The position numbers and the translations under genes were made by a program. From the IMG/VR virus record IMGVR_UViG_3300046028_001120, positions 1-21,488 of that record: a DNA stretch of 21,488 nt, one strand, 5' to 3'. The stretch's first letter is position 1. Each line of letters starts with the position of its first letter. Shown one piece after another: positions 14,158-21,298 of the stretch. The DNA is from a virus. The notes beneath the pieces are model-generated. The model was not told the DNA's origin and did not search any database. It saw only the letters and a program-made list of their open reading frames with translations.

Positions 14158-17100
14158 TAACTGCAATTATGGCAACGGCGTCATACGCATTGCTGGCTTG
14201 GGCGGCTGTTGGTGTCGTTGGGCAATTTGCAATTACGATGATTGCGTCTTCCATCATCAGCAAAGCCTTTGCGCCAACCATTGACAATCCTTCAATAAAC
14301 TCAGTCAACCCCGGAAACCCCCAGCAGCAGCCCCCGGCGTCCGACAATAAGTTGCCGGTGGTTTATGGCACAGGCTGGGTGGGCGGCATTGTGACCGATC
14401 TCAGTATCACCACGAACAATCAGGTGATGTACTACGTCCTGGCGCTTTCGGAATGCACTCAAAGCCCTGACGCGATTACGTTTGGTGATGTGTTCTTTGG
14501 TGGGAAAAAATGTGTATTTGATCCGACAGACGAATACAAGGTGACCGGCCTTTTGGATCAGTCAACCGGACTGACTGACACGACCGTGAATGGATACCTG
14601 AGCATCTACCTGTACAGCAAGGGATCGGCTTCACCAGCAAACTCATCTGTTTCGGCAATCACTGTCATGCAGGACTCTGCATTGGTTTACCAATGGGACG
14701 CCAGCAAACTGATGACGGACTGCGCATTTGCAATCGTCAAGATCACTTACAACCAAAATGCCAGCCTGACGGGATTGCAGCCAACCAAGTTCCAGTTGAC
14801 CAACAGCCGCAACTCTCCTGGCAGTTGCTTCTTGGATTACCTGACATCCACCACCTATGGCGCAGCAATTCCGCTGACCGGCGTTGACACCGACTCATTG
14901 GCCGCACTTGATGTCTACTCAAGCGAGTTGATGAATTACACGCCATACACCGGTGGCTCTGCAACTCAAACCCGTTTCCGTTTCGATGGCGTGATTGACA
15001 CCAATCAGACCATCATGAACAACTTGCAACTCATGGCTTCGTGCTGCGACTGCTTGCTGCGCTACAACGAAATCACTGGCCTTTGGGGTGTAATTGTTCA
15101 ACAGCCAAGCTACACGTTGGCGATGGATTTAACCGACTCAAATATTATTTCCTCAATCCAGGTGACGCCAATTGACATTTCAAGCAGCTACAACATCGCT
15201 GAAGTGAAATTTGTGGACGGCACACAGCAAGACTCATTCATCACCGCGACCTACAACTTGGCGGTTTTGAATCCAGGGTTGCTCTATCCCAATGAGCCGG
15301 TGAACAAGCAAACCATTGCGCTGCCATTGGTGAACAACTCGGTTCGCGCCCAGTACCTTGCCAATCGCTTTCTGGAGGGTGCGCGAGAAGACTTGCAGAT
15401 CAAATGCAAAGTCAACTACGTCGGGCTTCAGCTTGAGGCTGGCGACATCGTTACTCTGACCAACGGGAACTATGGCTGGGCCGCAAAACTATTCCGCATC
15501 GGCCAGGTGGTGGAGGAATTCAACGAAGACGGAACCATCACCACTGGCTTGTCCTTGATGGAATACAACCCAACGGTCTATGACGATGTGAACGTGGTTC
15601 AATTCACGCCAGCGCCAAACACCGGAATCGGCAATCCCTTGAACTTTGGCACCCTAACCGCCCCAGTGGTAGCCAGTTCGTCGCCAAACGCAGCCACGCC
15701 GTCAATTAGCCTGTCTGTGACGGCTTCCAGCGCGGGTATTGTCCAGTACGCAGAGGTCTGGTACAGCGCCTACTCCAATCCCAGCGCAGCGCAGCGCATC
15801 TTTGCTGGGACTACTGCTGTCAACTCCAATGGCAACCCGTACACGCCAAGCGCAAGCATGGGTACAGTGACGCTTTCCAATATTGCCCAAGGCGACTGGT
15901 ACTTTTTTGTGCAGATGGTCAATGGACTTGGGAAAAGCAATTTCTCTGCGCCATCTTCTATTCTGGTGTGGCGCCCGACTACCTTCCAGTACGTAGATCG
16001 CTACATCAACGTCCGATACGCCAGCAGCATCACTGGAACTGGGTTCAGCAGCAGCCCACGCGGCCTGACCTACTACGGCCTACAGAACACGCCGACAACC
16101 ACTGGAAGCACCAACCCAGCCGACTACGCCTGGTATCTCGCTCCGGTGGCTTTTGGCGCGGCTGGCCCATCTGCAAATTACTTGCTTTTCGCAAACCGGA
16201 GCAACCGCAAATTCAGCTTTGATGCTGGAACTGCCGCGCAAGCAAATTCAACAGCCGCTTTTGTGCCAACGCTCACTTCCGTGTATGACGCCACCATTTG
16301 GTCTGGCTTGCCGGATGGGATTAACTCAATTGATCTTGACGCCAGAACAGGTCAACTAACTACCACGGGAACAACATCCGTAAGCAGTGCTGATGGCCTG
16401 CTGAACGTGACGAACAACACGACTGGAAATATGGTCGTATCTTTGGCGCAGTTCCTTAATTTTGGCGCTGGCGTCTATTCCAAAACAGCAGCCGTTTCTA
16501 CGTTGACGATTGACATTTATGGTCGCGTAATTGGCTTTGCTTCGCCTGATGCTTTCTATTACACCGAAACAGTATTTACGGCAACTGCGGCTCAAACAAC
16601 ATTTAGTGTTACGCACGTTGTTGGAAATGTGCTTGTCTTTAAAAATGGAATTCTTTTAGACTTGACGGAATACAGTGAAACCTCGACTACCGTAGTGCTT
16701 GCAACAGCATGCGCTGTTGGTGAGATTGTGATCGTGATTAACGCGCGTGCCGTCAGCACCACAGATTACTACGAGCCAAACAACATCACGATTGCATCCA
16801 GTACAACCAACACAGTCACGTACACAAACGCGCCATTTCAAACTATTGAAGTGGGCAACTTGCTTTGCTTTGCTAACACTGGGACGCCGACAACTTACAC
16901 GGTGCAATCAATTAACACGACTACCAAGGTCATCACTTTCACCACAACGATTGCCGGGGCAACGGCAGGTTTGACCATCTACCGATTCCGCGCGGCTGGC
17001 ACAACTTATCGTCCTTGGAGTCGATACACGCAAACTGTGACTTCTGCATCCAGTCTTACACCAACAACTTGGGCGGTAAATAATGGATATGAGGAAATAT

Positions 17101-17456
17101 TTGTAAATGGTTCGCAGTTCAATGAAATTGACTACGATATTGTTGGAGGATCAGTCACCGGATTCCCGGCCACTGTGACTGGAAACTTCACGCTTATCCA
17201 ATGGAATCAAAACAATCTCGGTGTTCCATGCTCCAACATTATTAACACTGTAGCTTATTCTGTTGCTGGTCAACTGGCTTATACTTACGCAAGTAATCCA
17301 CTGTCTATGGAGCTTTACGCAAATGGCGTTTTGCTTGCAAAAGGGGCCGGGTATGATTACACCGCAACATCCACAAACTGGATTCTTTCCACTGCGTTCC
17401 CGACAAGCTCGACACTCATCAATCAACAAACTTTTGCCCGTGATGGAGCCGCATAA
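14148..17456 (+). CDS. Tail tip / host-specificity protein (J-like)
   Basis: A 1102-residue protein; ATG 14148 overlaps the end of the GNAT gene and has AAGGAAT upstream. The N-terminus is hydrophobic (about 5-40, ALLAWAAVGVVGQFAITMIA), followed by a proline/asparagine linker and KLPVVYGTGWVGGIVTD (68-84), the block that starts many J-like proteins. A phage-tail_3-type domain is suggested at about 340-480 (QLEAGDIVTLTNGNYGW and KLFRIGQV), then a fibronectin III-like stretch (about 505-610), and variable C-terminal parts. Near 807-866 is a common fibre module (FTATAAQTTFSVTHVVGNVL, FKNGILLDLTEY), and a related module ends the protein. J-type proteins form the hub and central fibre that binds the receptor. 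Confidence 0.85.
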   Translation: MPVITAIMATASYALLAWAAVGVVGQFAITMIASSIISKAFAPTIDNPSINSVNPGNPQQQPPASDNKLPVVYGTGWVGGIVTDLSITTNNQVMYYVLALSECTQSPDAITFGDVFFGGKKCVFDPTDEYKVTGLLDQSTGLTDTTVNGYLSIYLYSKGSASPANSSVSAITVMQDSALVYQWDASKLMTDCAFAIVKITYNQNASLTGLQPTKFQLTNSRNSPGSCFLDYLTSTTYGAAIPLTGVDTDSLAALDVYSSELMNYTPYTGGSATQTRFRFDGVIDTNQTIMNNLQLMASCCDCLLRYNEITGLWGVIVQQPSYTLAMDLTDSNIISSIQVTPIDISSSYNIAEVKFVDGTQQDSFITATYNLAVLNPGLLYPNEPVNKQTIALPLVNNSVRAQYLANRFLEGAREDLQIKCKVNYVGLQLEAGDIVTLTNGNYGWAAKLFRIGQVVEEFNEDGTITTGLSLMEYNPTVYDDVNVVQFTPAPNTGIGNPLNFGTLTAPVVASSSPNAATPSISLSVTASSAGIVQYAEVWYSAYSNPSAAQRIFAGTTAVNSNGNPYTPSASMGTVTLSNIAQGDWYFFVQMVNGLGKSNFSAPSSILVWRPTTFQYVDRYINVRYASSITGTGFSSSPRGLTYYGLQNTPTTTGSTNPADYAWYLAPVAFGAAGPSANYLLFANRSNRKFSFDAGTAAQANSTAAFVPTLTSVYDATIWSGLPDGINSIDLDARTGQLTTTGTTSVSSADGLLNVTNNTTGNMVVSLAQFLNFGAGVYSKTAAVSTLTIDIYGRVIGFASPDAFYYTETVFTATAAQTTFSVTHVVGNVLVFKNGILLDLTEYSETSTTVVLATACAVGEIVIVINARAVSTTDYYEPNNITIASSTTNTVTYTNAPFQTIEVGNLLCFANTGTPTTYTVQSINTTTKVITFTTTIAGATAGLTIYRFRAAGTTYRPWSRYTQTVTSASSLTPTTWAVNNGYEEIFVNGSQFNEIDYDIVGGSVTGFPATVTGNFTLIQWNQNNLGVPCSNIINTVAYSVAGQLAYTYASNPLSMELYANGVLLAKGAGYDYTATSTNWILSTAFPTSSTLINQQTFARDGAA

Positions 17457-18476
17457 ATGACACAAAGCTATAACCTATCTCAACTTGCCAACAACCTGAA
17501 CACGGCGGGGCAGCTTGATGCTACCGATGGCCTTGTTGGCGCTGTTCCACCGGCAAATGGCGGGACTGGATTGGCAAGCTACGCAGTTGGCGACTTGATC
17601 TATGCAAGCGGCACAACAGCCATCGCCAAGTTGCCTGATGTAGCCACCGGCAACGTGCTTCTTTCTGGTGGTGTTGGAGTGGCGCCAGGATATGGCAAAG
17701 TGGGGTTGACTACTCATGTGAATGGAACACTCGGCCTTGCAAATGGCGGCACCAATTCAACCTCTACACCAGTGGCCGGGTCGGTCATTGTTGGGACGGG
17801 TAGCGCAATGGCGGCAACGGCAGCAGGCACAGCGGGCCAAGTCCTGACAAGTGCAGGCGCCGGGGCGCCAACATGGTCAAATGCTGCTTCTACATCGCTT
17901 CTTGGCACTGCAATTACAACCACCGGGATGCCTCAGACGTTTACTATCCCAGCAGGTGTGACTAAACTGAAGGTCACAATTGTTGGTGGTGGCGGCGGTG
18001 GTGGCTCTGGAGACTTTAGCACCTTGTCAGGCGGAGGCGGTGGAGGCGGCGGAACATCTATTGTTTGGCTTTCTGGACTGACGCCTGGCTTAACAATAAA
18101 TGTCACTGTTGGTCTTAGCGGAAGCGCCGGAGCAACTGGCGGAACATCAAGTATTTCATCTGGCACTCAATCAATTACATCCACAACAGCAACAGGCGGT
18201 GCTGGTGGATCAAGCCTTACAGGCGGAAGCGGCGGCAGTGGAACTGGGGCCACAATTATTGTTGGTGGTGGCGCTGGAAATCATGGCCTTCTCAATGGAT
18301 CATCTGGCCCTGGCGGCACTGGCGGATCAAGCACTTTTGGTGGAGGTGGTCTAGGATCACCGGGAGGCGGCGTGGCCGGATCGGCAGGACGAAATTATGG
18401 TGGTGGTGGCGGTGGAGGCGGGTTCAGCAACGTGGGTGGAGTTGGTGGCCCCGGAATTGTCTTGTTTGAATACTAG
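17457..18476 (+). CDS. Glycine-rich tail adhesin
   Basis: A 339-residue protein; ATG directly follows the stop of the J-like gene. Residues 30-145 carry two fibre-type repeats (ANGGTG--SYAVGDLIYASG at 33-52; ANGGTNSTSTPVAGSVIVGT at 95-114). From 162 the FTIPAGVTKLKVTIVGGGG block opens a glycine-rich domain of the type in Pfam Gly_rich_2, with seven- and eight-glycine runs at 177-183 and 192-199 and another at 315-322, and the typical end GIVLFEY. Glycine-rich domains in phage tips can form polyglycine-II helix bundles with loops that set receptor choice, as in the gp38 adhesin of S16-type phages. A role as tip adhesin with the J-like protein is likely. Confidence 0.8.
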   Translation: MTQSYNLSQLANNLNTAGQLDATDGLVGAVPPANGGTGLASYAVGDLIYASGTTAIAKLPDVATGNVLLSGGVGVAPGYGKVGLTTHVNGTLGLANGGTNSTSTPVAGSVIVGTGSAMAATAAGTAGQVLTSAGAGAPTWSNAASTSLLGTAITTTGMPQTFTIPAGVTKLKVTIVGGGGGGGSGDFSTLSGGGGGGGGTSIVWLSGLTPGLTINVTVGLSGSAGATGGTSSISSGTQSITSTTATGGAGGSSLTGGSGGSGTGATIIVGGGAGNHGLLNGSSGPGGTGGSSTFGGGGLGSPGGGVAGSAGRNYGGGGGGGGFSNVGGVGGPGIVLFEY

Positions 18477-18484
18477 GATCAATC

Positions 18485-18706
18485 ATGGACTATCAAGTTC
18501 TGTTCAATGGCGCCGTGGTATTGGCGTCCTTCTTCGGCGGCTGGACACTGAACAGCATCACCAAATCAATTGAGCGGCTTGACAGCGATGTCAGGGCCAT
18601 GCCGGTCAACTACGTGGCCCGCATCGACTACCGCGAGGACATCCGCGAATTGAAGGACATCATGAACAAGGTCTTTGACCGGCTTGAGAACAAGGTAGAC
18701 AAATGA
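18485..18706 (+). CDS. Small membrane-anchored coiled-coil protein, lysis cassette
   Basis: A 73-residue protein, ATG 8 nt after the adhesin stop. Residues about 7-24 (FNGAVVLASFFGGWTLNS) form one membrane segment; the rest is charged and helical (SITKSIERLDSDV, EDIRELKDIMNKVFDRLENKVDK), so a short coiled coil is likely. I have seen this form of small protein near phage holins in phages of aquatic Proteobacteria. It could be a holin accessory, antiholin or spanin-type protein; the sequence does not decide. Its stop overlaps the next start (ATGA at 18703-18706). Confidence 0.65.
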   Translation: MDYQVLFNGAVVLASFFGGWTLNSITKSIERLDSDVRAMPVNYVARIDYREDIRELKDIMNKVFDRLENKVDK

Positions 18707-19185
18707 TTGACCCGATCACCGCTTTCGCCACGGCGCAAGCCGCCATAAAGGGCGTCCAGGCGGCGATCAAGATGGGCAAGGACATCAGTGCGGTGTCGGG
18801 TGACTTAATGAAGTTCTTTGAGGCCAAGGACGTCGTTGCCAAGGCGGCGTCTCAGCCCAAGAAGGCCACTTTCGGCAAGTCGGATACCGCGCAGGCGTTT
18901 GAGACTGTGATCCACGCCAAGCAGTTGCAGGACGCCGAAAACGAATTGAAGCAGATGCTGATCTGGTCGGGCAATGCAGATGTGTGGCAGTCGATCTTGA
19001 TGGAGCGAAACAACATCGTCCACAAGCGCAAAGCAGAGGAACTCGAAATGGAAAATGCCAAAGCCAAGCGGCGCAAGGAAATCGAGGAAGTGGTGACAAT
19101 GGGCCTGCTGGCCGTTTGCGGCGCCCTGATCGTTGGCCTGGTGGCCTGGGGAACAATGGAATACGTTGACTTTATGCGGAGATGA
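18703..19185 (+). CDS. Membrane protein with C-terminal anchor, lysis cassette
   Basis: A 160-residue protein. A helical N-terminal part (about 5-50, rich in A, I and K) is followed by a linker (SQPKKATFGKS), a helical charged region (QLQDAENELKQML, about 75-87, and RKAEELEMENAKAKRRKEIEEV, about 109-130) and one membrane segment (about 131-150, VTMGLLAVCGALIVGLVAWG), ending in MRR. The long charged helix before the membrane segment suggests a cytoplasmic or periplasmic coiled coil. It is coupled on both sides. It might act in lysis as a spanin-like or holin-regulating protein, but it could also be a tail-tip-linked membrane protein; I recognise no named family. Confidence 0.6.
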   Translation: MIDPITAFATAQAAIKGVQAAIKMGKDISAVSGDLMKFFEAKDVVAKAASQPKKATFGKSDTAQAFETVIHAKQLQDAENELKQMLIWSGNADVWQSILMERNNIVHKRKAEELEMENAKAKRRKEIEEVVTMGLLAVCGALIVGLVAWGTMEYVDFMRR

Positions 19186-19186
19186 T

Positions 19187-19681
19187 ATGGAAACTTTACT
19201 CAACCTTCTCAAAGGTATTGCTCCTGCCGTGGCTACTGCTGTTGGTGGGCCTCTCGGTGGTCTTGCGATTTCTGCTATCGCTGACAAATTTGGCGTTGCA
19301 GATTCTGTGGACGCAGTGGCAAAGGCTATCGCTGGCGATCCACAAGCCGCACAAAAACTCGCAGAGCTAGACCTTCGCCAGTTCGAGCTGGAGAACGCTG
19401 ACCGCGATTCGGCTCGTCACATGCAAGAGACTGCCCTCAACCAAGAAGACAAGTACGCCAAGCATTTCATCTACAACTTCGCATGGTTTTGGTCTGTCGG
19501 CTCAATGGCCTACTTCTTTGCCGTCACTTTTGGCACGGTTCCATCAAGCGGCAAGGACTTTGGCAACATCATTCTGGGCTTTCTGCTTGGTACAGCGGTT
19601 GCGACTATCATCAGCTTCTTCTATGGATCAAGCAAGTCCAGCAAGGACAAAACTGATGCTTTGAAAGGTGGCCTGAAATGA
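19187..19681 (+). CDS. Holin, GTA_holin_3TM-like
   Basis: A 164-residue protein. I chose ATG 19187 since GGAG at 19178-19181 lies 5 nt before it; an upstream in-frame start (19133) lies in the preceding gene. The N-terminal part (VATAVGGPLGGLAISAIADKFG, about 15-36) and the following FELENADRDSARHM block have the pattern of the GTA_holin_3TM family, and two further hydrophobic segments (about 96-115 and 126-146) end in FFYGSSKSSKDKTDAL, also typical. Holins form pores in the inner membrane and control lysis timing. Position directly before an endolysin supports the role. The stop TGA overlaps the endolysin ATG (19678-19681). Confidence 0.83.
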   Translation: METLLNLLKGIAPAVATAVGGPLGGLAISAIADKFGVADSVDAVAKAIAGDPQAAQKLAELDLRQFELENADRDSARHMQETALNQEDKYAKHFIYNFAWFWSVGSMAYFFAVTFGTVPSSGKDFGNIILGFLLGTAVATIISFFYGSSKSSKDKTDALKGGLK

Positions 19682-20097
19682 CCCCTCACTTCTCCTTGGC
19701 TGAACTGACGGCCACCCAGCACCGGCAATTTGACAACACGCCCAATGATGAGGAAAAAGCCAATCTGCTGCGCTTGGCGGAGTTGTTGGAGCGGGTCAAG
19801 TACATGCTCGACATGCGCCCCACCATGGTGACCAGCGCATTCCGATCCAAAGCGGTGAACGATGCCGTTGGCAGCAAAGACACCAGCCAGCACCGTTTAG
19901 GCTGCGCAGCCGACTTCCGGGTGCCAGGAATGACCCCAGATGAGGTTGTGCGCGTCTTGGTGGCCTCTGGGCTACCCTACGATCAGATCATCCGCGAATT
20001 CGATTCCTGGGTGCATATCAGCGTTCCCAGCCATGCCAATCATCCACCCCGCCGCCAGGCTTTGATAATTGACAAGACTGGGACACGTCATTTCTGA
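19678..20097 (+). CDS. Endolysin, peptidase M15 (M15_3-like)
   Basis: A 139-residue D-Ala/L-Ala-type carboxy- or endopeptidase of family M15, acting on peptidoglycan cross-links or stem peptides. Motifs: TSAFRSKAVNDAVG (52-65), S70-QHRLGCAADF with zinc ligands H72 and D79, E107 as probable catalytic acid, and W111-VHIS with H113 as the third zinc ligand. There is no signal peptide and no separate wall-binding domain, so it is a single-domain enzyme that needs the holin for access. It starts in an ATGA overlap with the holin gene. Its last 10 bases overlap the convergent minus-strand gene. Confidence 0.92.
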   Translation: MTPHFSLAELTATQHRQFDNTPNDEEKANLLRLAELLERVKYMLDMRPTMVTSAFRSKAVNDAVGSKDTSQHRLGCAADFRVPGMTPDEVVRVLVASGLPYDQIIREFDSWVHISVPSHANHPPRRQALIIDKTGTRHF

Positions 20098-20300
20098 TCG
20101 TCCATCTGGCGCTGCTCCTCCTGCATCTCGCGCTTGAGGTAGATCACGGCATCCAGTAGTTCCTCGTACAGGTGCTGGCGCCATTGAGCTTTGGTCAGCG
20201 GGTTTTCAGATACGGTGGTGCCGTACTTCTTGATACCCATCGCCTGGCGCATGGCGATGTCGTTGCAAACAGCCAATTCAGTTCCGGTTGGTAGCATCAT
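20088..20300 (-). CDS. MazG-like small protein (70 aa)
   Basis: A 70-residue protein starting at either of two adjacent ATGs with AAAGGAAAAA upstream; the first ATG overlaps the stop of the gene before it. The pattern IAMRQAMGIKKYGTTV, then NPLTKAQWRQHLYEELLDAV and IYLKREMQEEQ, has the E-E-x-x-D helix typical of all-alpha NTP pyrophosphohydrolases (MazG-like), and G-x-x-KYG is common in phage proteins of this type. MazG enzymes hydrolyse NTPs or ppGpp-type nucleotides; at 70 residues it is much shorter than full MazG, so it may be a minimal or degenerate form or only a look-alike. It is the last gene of the minus-strand operon. Confidence 0.55.
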   Translation of the reverse strand: MMLPTGTELAVCNDIAMRQAMGIKKYGTTVSENPLTKAQWRQHLYEELLDAVIYLKREMQEEQRQMDDQK

Positions 20301-20539
20301 TTTTTCCTTTCTGGTTTAGGGCAATTTTCTGGTGGCAGGACTGCGCACCACACGGCGCTTATGTACCGGCCATGTTCTTTCGTTTCCCAACGGTCGATGT
20401 AAACGTCTGGCATGCACTTGAGGGATCGGTTGATGCCGTCTACATCCAAGCCGGTCACGCTGGATAACTGGGCCACAGTGAGCCCGTCAATGTACAGCCG
20501 CAGCATAGCTCGCAGCGGGGTTTGGTTTGATTTCTTCAC
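20297..20539 (-). CDS. Small phage protein, possible winged-helix (80 aa)
   Basis: An 80-residue protein starting with GTG in a GTGA overlap with the preceding gene. LRAMLRLYIDGLTVAQLSSVTGLDVDGINRSLKCMPDVYIDRW has the helix-turn-helix and wing spacing of small winged-helix DNA-binding proteins (a helix, a TVAQLSSVTGLDVDGINRSLK recognition pair, then a beta hairpin). The C-terminus (WCAVLPPENCPKPERKK) is basic and proline-containing. A regulator role is possible; no family is recognised. The ribosome-binding site is weak, so translational coupling probably matters. Confidence 0.5.
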   Translation of the reverse strand: MKKSNQTPLRAMLRLYIDGLTVAQLSSVTGLDVDGINRSLKCMPDVYIDRWETKEHGRYISAVWCAVLPPENCPKPERKK

Positions 20540-20733
20540 TTCTTGTCTTCTTTCGTCATGTTGCGCTTAGGTAGCGGCAGCCAGCCCAAGCACCAGTTGT
20601 GGTTCCACGTTCCCGTGGTGCAGATGCCACCACGAGTAAGCAGCAGCAGCTTGGTACTCTCAGGCGCCGGTGGATCGCCAGCATGAGGGTAGAAGAACTC
20701 TTGTCCCCCGGCTAGATAGCGTTGCTCGGTCAT
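20536..20733 (-). CDS. Small DUF551-like phage protein (65 aa)
   Basis: A 65-residue protein with AAGGGGA before ATG 20733, in an ATGA overlap with the gene upstream. It shows KLLLLTRGGICTTGTW and a C-terminal NWCLGWLPLPKRN; the final W-PLP pattern resembles phage DUF551 proteins, whose function is unknown. It is probably an early accessory protein. The name is tentative. Confidence 0.5.
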   Translation of the reverse strand: MTEQRYLAGGQEFFYPHAGDPPAPESTKLLLLTRGGICTTGTWNHNWCLGWLPLPKRNMTKEDKK

Positions 20734-20753
20734 GCTTTTCCCCTTGCTCTAAT
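20730..20753 (-). repeat. Gene-boundary repeat, copy A
   Basis: A 24-base junction that encodes the C-terminus IRARGKA and the stop of the 101-aa gene, the ribosome-binding site AAGGGGA, and the start of the next gene in an ATGA overlap. It matches copy B (21032-21055) at 19 of 24 positions. The shared core is GAGCAAGGGG and the 3' end CATGA. Confidence 0.7.
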
Positions 20754-21035
20754 GCTCTCTGCGGCTGATTCCAATGCCGAGCCGCCTAGGTCTTCATAGA
20801 TCGGAGCCATGCGATCACACACCTTCGCACAAGCTTCACGCTCAGAGCGAACTAGGTGCTGAATGTGTGCGTCCAGAGCATTGATAACGTGCTGTGCGGC
20901 TTCGTCAAGAGGTATCTCTGGGCTAATAGTCACGCCGTTCTTATCAATCCGCATGACCTCTTTGCCTGCGTTTTCCAGAAAGGTGATGTTTGGCTCAACA
21001 GCCCCACAGACACCTAAAGTAAAGTCGCTGCTCAT
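20730..21035 (-). CDS. Small phage protein of unknown function (101 aa)
   Basis: A 101-residue protein with AAGGGGG before ATG 21035. An N-terminal beta part (EVMRIDKNGVTISPEIPLDEAA) is followed by a helical part with REACAKVCDRMA and a C-terminal SIRARGKA. The REACAKVCD---...A--IRARG pattern recurs in small phage proteins; two cysteines in CAKVC may bind metal or simply pack. The last codons also form the ribosome-binding site of the following gene, and nearly the same DNA ends the preceding gene. Function is not known. Confidence 0.55.
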   Translation of the reverse strand: MSSDFTLGVCGAVEPNITFLENAGKEVMRIDKNGVTISPEIPLDEAAQHVINALDAHIQHLVRSEREACAKVCDRMAPIYEDLGGSALESAAESIRARGKA

Positions 21036-21055
21036 GTGTTCCCCCTTGCTCGGAT
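21032..21055 (-). repeat. Gene-boundary repeat, copy B
   Basis: The second copy of the junction, encoding IRARGNT and stop of the 88-aa gene, the ribosome-binding site AAGGGGG, and the ATG of the 101-aa gene. It may be a shared end module that joins small genes into one operon. Confidence 0.7.
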
Positions 21056-21298
21056 GGCGGAAAGTACGCGATCACCAAGTTCCTGCGCATCAGCCCATGT
21101 CACCAAGCTTCCCTCACGCATTACAGCAGTCCAGTCAATTTTCTCAAGCGCCTTACGCTCGTCGGCACGCATGAGGGCGGCAAACTTTTGCATTGTTTCT
21201 TGGTCTACGCCATCGGTATTTGCATTGGCAAACTCATCCTCAAATTCCCGATAAACCATGCCTGTTTGCTTTGCAAGCTCTTTGTCTCGTTCGTTCAT
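21032..21298 (-). CDS. Small helical phage protein of unknown function (88 aa)
   Basis: An 88-residue, mostly helical, acidic protein with an excellent ribosome-binding site (AAGGAGGAT) before ATG 21298, which overlaps the stop of the gene upstream. It ends in SAIRARGNT, closely resembling the end of the next gene product. I see no catalytic motif. Membership in an early accessory operon is the only functional clue. Confidence 0.55.
   Translation of the reverse strand: MNERDKELAKQTGMVYREFEDEFANANTDGVDQETMQKFAALMRADERKALEKIDWTAVMREGSLVTWADAQELGDRVLSAIRARGNT

Noticed and set aside
19133-19186. Longer holin start at 19133
   Set aside because: It overlaps the preceding gene by 53 bases; GGAG is correctly spaced for ATG 19187 and the family pattern starts there.
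18785-19287. Several minus-strand ORFs opposite the lysis genes
   Set aside because: They overlap each other and the supported plus-strand genes, with arginine- and proline-rich shadow composition.
19900-19911. 12-base palindrome GGCTGCGCAGCC
   Set aside because: It lies inside the coding sequence of the conserved endolysin motif HRLGCAAD and can be explained by codon use; no other operator sign nearby.
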